Source: Streptomyces longispororuber
GTDB lineage: Bacteria; Actinomycetota; Actinomycetes; Streptomycetales; Streptomycetaceae
Direction: 5' to 3'
DNA: 64,000 bases
Assembly: GCF_014656095.1 (NCBI RefSeq)
Contig: NZ_BNBT01000014.1
Span: 1 to 64,000, forward strand
Shown here: positions 26,164-36,355 of the stretch, piece after piece
Numbering within the stretch: the stretch's first letter is position 1
Layout of the letters: each line of letters opens with the position of its first letter
The notes under the pieces: generated by a model
What the model was told of the DNA's origin: nothing
Databases searched by the model: none
What the model saw: the letters and a program-made list of their open reading frames with translations, nothing else
Program-made: the position numbers and the translations under genes

Positions 26164-27744
26164 TCAGGGGCGCCCGCTGCCCAGGGCCCTGCGTCCCCGG
26201 CCGCGCGGGAGCGCCGGCTGGGCCCGGGGCGCCGCCGCCGGGTCCTCCTCGACGCGCAGGGCGAGCGCGGGACAGCGGCGTACGGCCCGCTGGGCGCGTG
26301 CCTCCGCGTAGCGCGGCACCGCGGCCTCAGCGGCCGACGGGAAGCCGTCAGGGCCCAACTGGATCAGCTCCGGGACGATGTCCGCGCACAGGCCGTGCCC
26401 CTGGCACAGGGTCCAGTCGACGGCGAGCTTGCGGCCGCTCGGCGCCTCCGCGTCCGGGGTCTCGTCCTGGAGCGGCAGCACGCCCTCGACGGGGCGCCCG
26501 CAGCCGGTCCCGAGGACATGGGCCGCCAGGTCGTCCGTGAAGGCCGAGACCGCCGACTCCAGGAAGGCGGCCGAGCCGTCCGGGTGCTTGCAGGCGCCGC
26601 GCCGCTTCACCGCCCTCGTCACCTCGCGCAGTGCCTCCAGGGCGGTGGGCCCGCCGCCCTCCAGGACGTCGGCGAGGCCGCGCGCCGCGGCGGGCAGGCC
26701 GAGGTAGCAGGGGCCGCACTGGCCCGCGCTCTCGGCCGCCAGCCAGTGCGCCACGCGCAGGGACTCGCCCAGCGGGCAGGTGCCGACGCCCAAGGGCAGC
26801 ACCGCGCCCGCGCCCAGGGCGCCGCCGCAGGCCTCCAGGGCGGCCCGGGAGACGACCGCGTCGTGCGCGGTGGCCGCGTCCAGCCACATGCCGTGGTAGC
26901 CGCCCGTCAGGACGCCCTGGAGCAGCGGGGGAGCGCCCGCGAGCTGGAGCACGTACCGCAGGGGAACGCCGGTGGGGACCTCCACCACCATGGGGCGCGC
27001 GACGGCCCCGGAGAGGGTCAGCAGGACGGTGCCGGGCTCGTCGCGCAGGCCGGTGCGGCGGTAGCGCTCCGCGCCGGTGCGGGCGGCCACGGCGAGGTGC
27101 GCGAACGTCTCGGCGTTCGACAGCAGCGTGGGCGCGCCGCCGACCCCGGAGTCGGAGGTGCGTACCTTGCGCCCCGGGGGCAGCGGCGGGCCGCCGTCGG
27201 CGGAGCGGACGAGGGCCGAGGACTCGCCGGTCACCATGCGCACGGGGTTGCGCTGCACGCGCGCGCGAAGGTGCGCGCCCCGGCGGTTGCCGAGGCCCCG
27301 CTCGGCGAGCGCGGAGCGCACCGACGCCTCCGTGGAGTCCCGGGTCACCCCCACGACGAGGGTGCGCGCCCCCAGGGCCTCGGCGGCGAGCAGGGCGCCG
27401 TCCAGGACGAGGTGCGGGGCGCGGTTGAGCAGGACGGTGTCCTTGCGGCAGGCGGGCTCGTCCTCGCTGCCGTTGACGACCACCACGGGGCGGGCGCCGC
27501 GGCGGATCGCGGCATCGGCGACCGCCCGCAGCTTCGTGGCGAAGGGGAAGCCCGCGCCGCCCCGGCCGCGCAGGGCGACCGCCTCGGCGAGCGCGGCGAG
27601 GTGTTCCCCGGCCAGTGGTTCCAGGGGGCCGTGGACCTTCAGGTGCATGGCCAGGTCGAGCCGCTCGACCAGGTCGAAGCCCGCGGTCAGCAGCGGCAGG
27701 CCCACGACGCGGACCTCGGGGACGTCGGGCAGGGGCGCGTTCAC
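26164..27744 (-). CDS. NuoF-like flavoprotein with SLBB and C-terminal ferredoxin
   Basis: 526 residues. NuoF-type FMN/NADH fold: LRGRGGAGFPFATKL (about 59-73) and NGSEDEPACRKD; an SLBB domain (GAVARPMVVEVPTGVPL, GGYHGMWLD); an iron-sulfur region ESAGQCGPCYLGL (about 335-345) with RGACKHPDG later. Compared with the NuoF ESCGxCxPC motif, the first Cys is Ala, leaving three of four ligands. The C-terminal domain WTLCQGHGLCAD...RRCPA is a single-cluster ferredoxin with three Cys. It starts GTG 27744, overlapping the upstream cytochrome gene by 4 bases (GTGA). Probably passes electrons between NAD(P)H and the partner cytochrome; direction unproven. Confidence 0.85.
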   Translation of the reverse strand: MNAPLPDVPEVRVVGLPLLTAGFDLVERLDLAMHLKVHGPLEPLAGEHLAALAEAVALRGRGGAGFPFATKLRAVADAAIRRGARPVVVVNGSEDEPACRKDTVLLNRAPHLVLDGALLAAEALGARTLVVGVTRDSTEASVRSALAERGLGNRRGAHLRARVQRNPVRMVTGESSALVRSADGGPPLPPGRKVRTSDSGVGGAPTLLSNAETFAHLAVAARTGAERYRRTGLRDEPGTVLLTLSGAVARPMVVEVPTGVPLRYVLQLAGAPPLLQGVLTGGYHGMWLDAATAHDAVVSRAALEACGGALGAGAVLPLGVGTCPLGESLRVAHWLAAESAGQCGPCYLGLPAAARGLADVLEGGGPTALEALREVTRAVKRRGACKHPDGSAAFLESAVSAFTDDLAAHVLGTGCGRPVEGVLPLQDETPDAEAPSGRKLAVDWTLCQGHGLCADIVPELIQLGPDGFPSAAEAAVPRYAEARAQRAVRRCPALALRVEEDPAAAPRAQPALPRGRGRRALGSGRP

Positions 27745-29177
27745 GTGCTGCCTCCGGTGGACGCGGCGTTCCAGGGTTCGCCGCTGCTGGGTGCCTGGAA
27801 GGGACTCGGCAGGGGCTGGGTGGCCGTGCTGTCGCCGTCCTGGACGTGCGTGCGCGGCGGTTCGCCGACGGTCCCGGGCGCGGGCGCGTGCTCGGCTGTG
27901 TGCCCGGGACCGTGCACGGGGTCGTACGGCGGGACGTGCGGGGGTTCGGGCGGGGGCGGTGGACAGGAGGGCCGTGCGCCGGTGTCGTACGGGACGTCGG
28001 CGTCCGGGAAGGGGGCGGCGGTCCCGCAGGGGGTGTCCCGGTGGTCGTACCGGGGGTCCCCGTAGCCGTACCGGGGGTCTCCGTAGTCGTGCTGTTCGTC
28101 CTGGGAGGCCACGGAGTCATACGGGAAGGGGATGTCCGGCGCCTCGGCGGGCGGCGGGGGCGACGGCGTGGGCCAGGGAGACGTGACGGTGGGCAGGACC
28201 TCGGTGGTCGTGAGGTCCGGCGGCGGACCGGCGGCGTACCGGTCGGGGGGCGTGGCGAGCGCGCGGTAGGCGGCGGCGATCCCGGCGACGGGCACCGGCT
28301 CGCACGGGGCGCCCCGGGGCGCGGGGACCGTACCGGGGAGCGGGGTGGAGGCGGTGTCCCTGGGCGGCCCCTGGGCGTGACGGCGTGCCGTCGGGGGCGC
28401 CCCCCGGCCGTCGGGTTCCAGGACGGCGAGGACGCGGGCGGCCACCTCGCGCTTCACCGGACGCGGGGCCGCGCGCAGCGCCACCGCCCCGGCGACCGCG
28501 ACGAGGCACAGGCAGTACAGGGCGACGACCCACGCCTTCGGGGGCCGGCCCGCGTACAGGCCGTGGAGCAGCGCCGCGCACCAGGCCGGGTAGGCGAGCA
28601 TGTGCACCGCACGCCAGCGCCCGGCGACCTGGGCCGGTGCGGCGAAGGCGCTGCGCAGGGCGCCGGTGACGCCGGTGGCGACCATCAGCAGCCCGGCGAG
28701 CGAGCCCAGGCCGATGAGCCCGGCGGCACCGGTGAAGCCGAGCCCGAAGGGCACCAGGGCGCCCACGAGGGACACGCGGTCCAGGGCGAGCTTGACGGTG
28801 CCGTGCAGCAGGAGGAAGCCCACGGAGGCGATCGCGGTGGCCCGGTGCACGGCCTGGGCCAGCAGCCGCTGGCGGGGGCGCAGGAAGAGCCGGTCCGAGG
28901 CCACCAGGCCCCAGGCGACGGACGCGGTCAGGGCGACCAGGGAGAGGACGCCGGTGGTGTGGTCCAGGGCGGCGCGGAAGGCGTCGTCTCCCGCGAACAC
29001 GAGCAGGGGTATCAGGAGCAGGCCGGCCGCGGACACGAGGCCGCGGGCCGCTCTGCCGGGTCCGGTGGACGAACCGTCGCGCCATCCGGCGAACGGTCCG
29101 GTGAGGGAGCGGAGCGAGGAGGAACCGGGTGCTGCGGGGGTCTGGGGGGTGGGGTGGTGCGGGTGCGGACGGCTCAT
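27741..29177 (-). CDS. Ferric-reductase-like transmembrane cytochrome b protein
   Basis: 478 residues. The N-terminal ~45 residues are His/Pro-rich. Six or so TM helices cover about 45-240, with two heme-ligating His pairs: HRATAIASVGFLLLH (spacing 14) and HMLAYPAWCAALLH (spacing 13). No C-terminal FAD/NAD domain follows; instead there is a ~240-residue Pro/Gly/Asp-rich cytoplasmic tail with GDPRYGYGDPRY repeats. The flavin module is thus supplied in trans by the overlapping downstream NuoF-like gene. ATG 29177 has CGGAG 8 bases upstream. The promoter region holds an A/T-rich patch (29241-29266). Confidence 0.85.
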   Translation of the reverse strand: MSRPHPHHPTPQTPAAPGSSSLRSLTGPFAGWRDGSSTGPGRAARGLVSAAGLLLIPLLVFAGDDAFRAALDHTTGVLSLVALTASVAWGLVASDRLFLRPRQRLLAQAVHRATAIASVGFLLLHGTVKLALDRVSLVGALVPFGLGFTGAAGLIGLGSLAGLLMVATGVTGALRSAFAAPAQVAGRWRAVHMLAYPAWCAALLHGLYAGRPPKAWVVALYCLCLVAVAGAVALRAAPRPVKREVAARVLAVLEPDGRGAPPTARRHAQGPPRDTASTPLPGTVPAPRGAPCEPVPVAGIAAAYRALATPPDRYAAGPPPDLTTTEVLPTVTSPWPTPSPPPPAEAPDIPFPYDSVASQDEQHDYGDPRYGYGDPRYDHRDTPCGTAAPFPDADVPYDTGARPSCPPPPPEPPHVPPYDPVHGPGHTAEHAPAPGTVGEPPRTHVQDGDSTATQPLPSPFQAPSSGEPWNAASTGGST

Positions 29178-29438
29178 GAGGGCGACTCCGAAATGGTCCG
29201 GTCGCCGCATGCTAGGTCGCTCCATACCGGTGGGTACGTGGTTTGAGTTATTGCGTTGTTATCAAAGCGCGACTCGATCTTGGTGTTGCCCCGATAGGGG
29301 GCGGTACGCGGGGTAATCCTTGGCCAAGGGTCGTGGCGGCTCAGGGGGTGCGGCGCCTTCCGGATCCGCCCGGGGACGGGCCGCGGAGGCGGGCGAAGCG
29401 CGTCGCCCGGCTCCGGAGGCCTGCGGTACCCTGACGCC
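29178..29438. other. Divergent intergenic region, cytochrome / leuS leader
   Basis: Contains an island at 29241-29268 that is far richer in A+T than anything nearby, with TTTGA (29242-29246) and TCAAA (29262-29266) as inverted arms and TTATTGCGTTGTTATC between. It is likely the regulatory region of the minus-strand cytochrome operon. From 29290 to 29420 it is ordinary G+C-rich sequence. Confidence 0.45.
29427..29432 (+). promoter_or_regulatory. -10 element of the leuS leader transcript
   Basis: TACCCT, 6 bases before the ATG of the leader peptide. This places the transcription start at the leader peptide start codon. No clear -35. Confidence 0.6.
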
Positions 29439-29477
29439 ATGCGTGCCGTACGCCTTCTGCTTAGCGGGCCGCGCTGA
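29439..29477 (+). CDS. Leucine leader peptide of leuS attenuator
   Basis: 12-codon ORF MRAVRLLLSGPR with three successive Leu codons CTT-CTG-CTT. CTT is a rare codon in this genome, so the run is a sensitive gauge of charged tRNA-Leu. It lies 6 bases behind a -10 element (leaderless translation) and 45 bases before a terminator hairpin, ahead of the leucyl-tRNA synthetase gene. The order leader, pairing segments, terminator, leuS is that of classical ribosome-mediated attenuation, known for amino-acid genes in actinobacteria. Confidence 0.75.
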   Translation: MRAVRLLLSGPR

Positions 29478-29483
29478 TCAGTC

Positions 29484-29508
29484 CCGACCGCCCAGTGAGC
29501 GTGGTCGG
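29484..29508 (+). promoter_or_regulatory. Upstream stem of the leuS leader RNA
   Basis: CCGACC (29484-29489) can pair with GGTCGG (29503-29508) just after the leader peptide stop codon. It is a candidate pause or anti-terminator partner in the attenuation switch; the alternative pairing cannot be settled by eye. Confidence 0.4.
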
Positions 29509-29522
29509 AATCGGCGCGGCGT

Positions 29523-29551
29523 CCCCTCCTGTGCGAGGGGCATTTTTATTT
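29523..29551 (+). terminator. Attenuator terminator before leuS
   Basis: CCCCTC / GAGGGG stem with a 6-nt loop followed by CATTTTTATTT, a T-rich tract that is rare in this G+C-rich sequence. It is positioned to stop transcription before leuS when the leader peptide is translated without stalling. Confidence 0.75.
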
Positions 29552-29603
29552 GGCCGCACGGCCGTTTCCGCAGGCAGAGACGATCGATGGAGCTTTGAAG
29601 ACG

Positions 29604-32510
<2,907 letters not shown>

Positions 32511-32541
32511 CCGGCGGGGATGGCGCGGATCTTGCCTGGCT

Positions 32542-32574
32542 GAGCGGCCGGGTCCCTCCGGGGCCCGGCCGCTC
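32542..32574 (+). terminator. Terminator after leuS
   Basis: Perfect 11-bp stem GAGCGGCCGGG / CCCGGCCGCTC, 31 bases after the stop codon. Confidence 0.75.
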
Positions 32575-32660
32575 GGCTGTTCCCCCGCGCCGCCTCGGCT
32601 GTTTCCCTGCGCCGCCTCGGCTGTTCCCCTGCGCCGCCTCGGCTGTTTTCCCGCGCCGCC
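32573..32660. repeat. Four tandem 22-bp repeats
   Basis: Four contiguous copies of TCGGCTGTT(T/C)CCC(C/T)GCGCCGCC at 32573, 32595, 32617 and 32639, directly abutting the leuS terminator. There are no spacers, so it is not a CRISPR array; 22 is not a multiple of 3, so it is not a peptide repeat. Confidence 0.85.
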
Positions 32661-32871
32661 TCAAACGGTCGCCGCGCCGCCGGTGTTGACGGGGCGCGGT
32701 GGGGTGTGCGGGCCCGGCGTCTCGGGGTAGTCCCCTACGGGCAGGTTCGGGGTTCGGCTGGAACCCTCGACGAGCCTGTTGCGTTTACCGTGGAGAGGCG
32801 GGCAGCCGAGGCGGACAGCCACCGTCCGTCCCGACCCCGCCGACCGTCCCGCCGGCCGAAGGAGAAGCATC
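32661..32871. other. Upstream region of the 32872 gene
   Basis: Together with the repeats above it fills the 361-base gap between leuS and the next gene. GTTGCGTTTACCG near 32778-32790 is the only A/T-richer stretch and may be the promoter; no clear hexamer pair. Confidence 0.3.
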
Positions 32872-33663
32872 GTGGAAGCCGTGATCGCAGTGGTCGCGCT
32901 GCTCTTCGTGCTGTTCCTGGTGGCCGGGGCGTACGCGGTGGTCAAGGCCGTCGGTGCCGCCAGACGCGGAGTGGACCGCACGCTCACGCAGGCCCGCCGC
33001 ACGGTCGAGGACACCACGCTGCGCGCGCGGACGTTCGCGCAGCCGGGTGCCGTCGGTGAGCTGGCCCAGCTCCGGCTCAAGCTGCGCACGTCGATGCGCG
33101 CCACGCAGGACGCGCTGCGCGCGGGCGTCGCCGCCGACGCCTCGCTGCACGAGTCCCTCGCCCTGTTCGAGCGCCTGAGCGCGCACGGCCACGAGCTGGA
33201 CGACGAGCTGAAGCGCCTGGAGAGCGAGCCGGACCGCATCACCCTGAGCCAGCGCCTGCCCGCCCTGAAGGAGCGCACGGAGCAGATCACGAAGGCCGCG
33301 GACTCCCTGCGCTGGGCCGCCCGCGACCGGGCCGACAAGTTCGCGGACGACGACCTCGACCTGCTGAAGTCGCAGATCGACCTGGAGGCGGGCGCGCTGC
33401 GGCACTGGGCGACGGAGCCGTCCGGCACCACCCAGCAGCCCTCGCCGTCCACGCCGCCCGCCTCGTCCTCCGCGTCTTCGGGATCCACCGAGTCCTCCGC
33501 GTCCTCCGCTTCCTGGGCCGAGCAGTCGGCGCCGGGTGCGGCGGCCCCGGCGGAGGCGGCCGACCGCGCCGCGCAGGAGCCGACGAGACCGGCGATCAGC
33601 CCGGCGGCACCGCGGCCGACGTACCCCTGGGAGAAGAAGGCCAAGCCGGAGAGCACCACCTGA
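32872..33663 (+). CDS. Membrane-anchored coiled-coil protein, unknown function
   Basis: 263 residues: an N-terminal TM helix (MEAVIAVVALLFVLFLVAGA), then a long charged helical region (about 25-180: ARRGVDRTLTQARRTVEDT, LFERLSAHGHELDDELKRLE, RLPALKERTEQITKAAD) likely to be coiled coil, and a Ser/Ala/Pro-rich tail with SSASSGSTESSASSAS. GTG 32872 has a strong GAAGGAGAAG RBS; an upstream in-frame extension is rejected. Topology suggests a cytoplasmic coiled coil tethered to the membrane. No family recognised. Confidence 0.78.
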   Translation: MEAVIAVVALLFVLFLVAGAYAVVKAVGAARRGVDRTLTQARRTVEDTTLRARTFAQPGAVGELAQLRLKLRTSMRATQDALRAGVAADASLHESLALFERLSAHGHELDDELKRLESEPDRITLSQRLPALKERTEQITKAADSLRWAARDRADKFADDDLDLLKSQIDLEAGALRHWATEPSGTTQQPSPSTPPASSSASSGSTESSASSASWAEQSAPGAAAPAEAADRAAQEPTRPAISPAAPRPTYPWEKKAKPESTT

Positions 33664-33788
33664 TCCGGCCGCTCGGATGCCGACACCGGCGCCTCCGTGG
33701 GGGATCGGCCGTTGCCGGTGCGCTCGGGCTGTCCGGACCTCGTCGCTTGGGTGACGGGGTCGGCCTGCCGCGTCCGGGTTCCTGCGGG

Positions 33789-33794
33789 TAATCT
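33789..33794 (+). promoter_or_regulatory. -10 element of degV (leaderless)
   Basis: TAATCT, 7 bases before ATG 33802; no Shine-Dalgarno sequence. Confidence 0.5.
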
Positions 33795-33801
33795 CCAGCC
33801 C

Positions 33802-34647
33802 ATGTCCCGCCATGTCGCGATCGTCACGGATTCAACGGCCTACCTGCCGCAGCGGACGATGGAGCGGCACGGCATCACCGCGGTGCCGCTGACGGTGGTG
33901 CTCGGCAACGAGGCGCTGGAAGAGGGCACCGAGATCTCGGCCCGCTCCCTGGCCCTGGCGCTCCAGAAGCGCCGGTCCGTGACCACCTCGCGCCCCAGCC
34001 CCGAGGTCTTCGCCCGCACCTACCGGAAGATCGCCGAAGCGGGTGCGACGGGCATCGTCTCGCTGCACCTGTCGGCGGAGTTCTCCGGGACCTACGACGC
34101 GGCCGTCCTGGCGGCGCGTGAGGCGCCGGTCCCGGTGCGCGTCGTCGACACCGGCATGGTCGCGATGGCGCTCGGCTTCTGCGCCCTCGCCGCGGCCGGG
34201 GCCGCCGAGGCGGGCGGCTCCCTGGACGAGGCGGTCTCCGCCGCGGAGAAGCGGGCCGCGGGTACGTCCGCGTACTTCTACGTCGACACGCTCGACTATC
34301 TCCGCCGGGGCGGGCGCATCGGCGCGGCCCAGGCGCTCCTCGGCTCGGCGCTCGCCGTCAAGCCGCTGCTCGAACTGGACGGCGGACGCATCGAACTCCT
34401 GGAGAAGGTACGCACGGCGTCGAAGGCCATCGCGCGCCTGGAGGAGATCACGGCCGAGCGGGCCGGGGGCCACCAGGTCGACATCGCCGTCCACCACCTC
34501 GCGGCGCCCGAGCGCGCCACGGCACTCGCGGACCGGCTCAGGGCCCGGGTGCCGTCGCTCGCGGAGCTGCACGTCAGCGAGGTGGGCGCGGTGATCGGGG
34601 CGCACACGGGGCCCGGGCTGCTGGGCGCGGTGGTGTCGCCTCGCTGA
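33802..34647 (+). CDS. DegV-family fatty-acid-binding protein
   Basis: 281 residues. N-terminal VAIVTDSTAYLP, TSRPSPEVFARTY, SLHLSAEFSGTYDAA and VVDTGMVAMALGF are DegV signatures. RRGGRIGAAQALLGSALAVKP forms the second-domain lid over the bound fatty acid. Characterised members (FakB) present fatty acids to the kinase FakA; no fakA homologue is in this window, so the pathway is inferred from the family. ATG 33802 follows the -10 by 7 bases. Terminator-like inverted repeat at 34685. Confidence 0.93.
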   Translation: MSRHVAIVTDSTAYLPQRTMERHGITAVPLTVVLGNEALEEGTEISARSLALALQKRRSVTTSRPSPEVFARTYRKIAEAGATGIVSLHLSAEFSGTYDAAVLAAREAPVPVRVVDTGMVAMALGFCALAAAGAAEAGGSLDEAVSAAEKRAAGTSAYFYVDTLDYLRRGGRIGAAQALLGSALAVKPLLELDGGRIELLEKVRTASKAIARLEEITAERAGGHQVDIAVHHLAAPERATALADRLRARVPSLAELHVSEVGAVIGAHTGPGLLGAVVSPR

Positions 34648-34684
34648 GAGGTGCTCGGCCGAGGCGCTCGGCCGGAGAGGGGTG

Positions 34685-34715
34685 CGAGGCTCATGGGGAG
34701 CGGCTTTGAGCCTCG
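34685..34715 (+). terminator. Terminator after degV
   Basis: CGAGGCTCA (34685-34693) / TGAGCCTCG (34707-34715), a perfect 9-bp stem with a 13-nt loop. Confidence 0.6.
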
Positions 34716-34807
34716 TGTGGGTGACGGAGTTTTCCACAACGGGCGGGTAGTCCCCGGGAATTGAGCAAGATCAGCAAGGCGTCTGCTGCGCGTCTAGCGT
34801 CTCTGAC

Positions 34808-36355
34808 ATGGGACTTCGATCACCTTCACGGGTAGCACAGGATGAGTCGGCGGAGCTGGCAGAGTCGGTAGAGCTGGCAGAGTCGGGTGTGGGGAGCAGG
34901 GGGCTCGGGCGTGAGCCGGAGCGGGAGCCTGACGGAGACGCGCTCGACGATCGTCACGCCGGGGTCGGCCAGGACCGTACGCATGCCTCTCCTCAGGCGC
35001 GTATGAGCCGTAGGCGCGTCCGGCGACGGGTCAGGCGTCGGCGCGCCGTGACGGAGGCGACGCGCCTGCGGGCGGAGAGGCTCTTCGCCGGGGCGGGCGG
35101 TGCTGGGCCTGGACCTGTTGACCGGGCGGGGCCGGCCTCAATGGGGCCGGGCCGCACTGGACCTTGGCGGACGGGATCCGGTCCGAGGGGATCTGGTTCG
35201 CGGGAGGCCGACTTGGTGGAGCCTGGCTGGGCGGACCCCGGCTGGGTGGAGCCTTCCTGGGTGGGGTCACGGGCCGGGCCCGATGACGCGGGCTTCGACG
35301 ACGGGGCGGGAGGCGAGTGGACGGGGGCTGCCGGCAGGACACCGCCCGGCCGTGCGCCCATCCCTGCCGTGGCCGCGCCGCGCTGGGAGGAGGCCGCAGC
35401 AACGCCGGAGGACGGACGTCTACCGCGCGGGGCGCCCCCGCCGACGCCCGACGACGAAAGTCTGCCGCGCGGAGTGACTCCGTCCACGCCGGACGAGGAT
35501 AGTGATCCGCCTGCGGAGGTACGGCCTTCGCGGCGGGCGCGGTTCGGGCCTGCGGTGCGGGAGCGGCTGCCGGTCTGGCTGCAGTCGAGGTGTGGCCTGG
35601 AGCGACGGAGCGTGCTCGCGCTCGGCGTGGTCCTGGTCGTCGCGGCGGTGTTCGCGGCCCAGCACTTCTGGAGCGGTCGGGCGCAGTCGGTGCGGGCGCC
35701 GGAGGTGGTGGGCGGGGCGGCCGGGCCGGGCCGTGCGGCGGGGCCGTCGCCTTCGCCCGGGATGCCGCCCGGTGCGGGGCTTCCCGCCGGGGCGCAGGGT
35801 GTCGGTACCGGGGAGAGCGGCGCCGCCGGAGCCATGGGCGGCGGAGCCGGTACCTCCACCGGCGGGGCGGCCGGCGGGGTCGTCGTGGACGTCAGCGGCA
35901 AGGTCCGCAGCCCCGGTGTCCAGCGTCTGCCGGCCGGTTCCCGGGTCGCCGATGCGCTGCGGGCCGCGGGCGGGGTGCGCCCCGGCACGAAGACCGACGG
36001 CTTGAACCGCGCCCGCTTGCTCGTGGACGGTGAGCAGTTGGTGGTGGGTGCCGCCGCGCCGACCGCACCCGCCGCACCGAGCGCGGCTGTTGGCGGCGCG
36101 ACGGCCGGGGCTGCCGGACCGGCCAGCGGCCCTGGACCGACCGGTGGCCCCGGGGCGACCACTGGCCCCGTCGCGCTGAACACGGCCACCGCCGAGCAGC
36201 TCGACACCCTCCCGGGCGTGGGCCCCGTCCTCGCGCAGCACATCATCGACTACCGCACGGAGCACGGTGGTTTCCGCTCGGTGGACGAACTCCGCGAGGT
36301 CACCGGCATCGGCGACCGGCGCTTCGCCGACCTGCGCGACCTCGTACGGCCATGA
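34808..36355 (+). CDS. comEA: ComEA-like DNA-binding protein with long cytoplasmic extension
   Basis: 515 residues. The first ~265 residues are a disordered Arg/Pro/Gly-rich extension (RRRVRRRVRRRR near 70; repeats of LPRGxxPxTPDxxS), absent from short ComEA proteins. Then a TM helix (about 268-290), an SLBB domain (VVVDVSGKVRSPGVQRLPAG), a Gly/Pro/Ala linker and a C-terminal helix-hairpin-helix (LNTATAEQLDTLPGVGPVLA; EVTGIGDRRFADLRDL) that binds DNA outside the membrane. ATG 34808 is 7 bases after TAGCGT, so probably leaderless; a later start is possible. It overlaps comEC by ATGA. Confidence 0.88.
   Translation: MGLRSPSRVAQDESAELAESVELAESGVGSRGLGREPEREPDGDALDDRHAGVGQDRTHASPQARMSRRRVRRRVRRRRAVTEATRLRAERLFAGAGGAGPGPVDRAGPASMGPGRTGPWRTGSGPRGSGSREADLVEPGWADPGWVEPSWVGSRAGPDDAGFDDGAGGEWTGAAGRTPPGRAPIPAVAAPRWEEAAATPEDGRLPRGAPPPTPDDESLPRGVTPSTPDEDSDPPAEVRPSRRARFGPAVRERLPVWLQSRCGLERRSVLALGVVLVVAAVFAAQHFWSGRAQSVRAPEVVGGAAGPGRAAGPSPSPGMPPGAGLPAGAQGVGTGESGAAGAMGGGAGTSTGGAAGGVVVDVSGKVRSPGVQRLPAGSRVADALRAAGGVRPGTKTDGLNRARLLVDGEQLVVGAAAPTAPAAPSAAVGGATAGAAGPASGPGPTGGPGATTGPVALNTATAEQLDTLPGVGPVLAQHIIDYRTEHGGFRSVDELREVTGIGDRRFADLRDLVRP

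Noticed and set aside
29439..29603. T-box riboswitch upstream of leuS
   Set aside because: No T-box consensus (TGGnACCGCG-like) or specifier stem; the Leu-codon leader ORF and terminator fit attenuation instead.
34728..34740. DnaA box (TTTTCCACA) before comEA
   Set aside because: A single imperfect site without neighbours; chance occurrence is likely.
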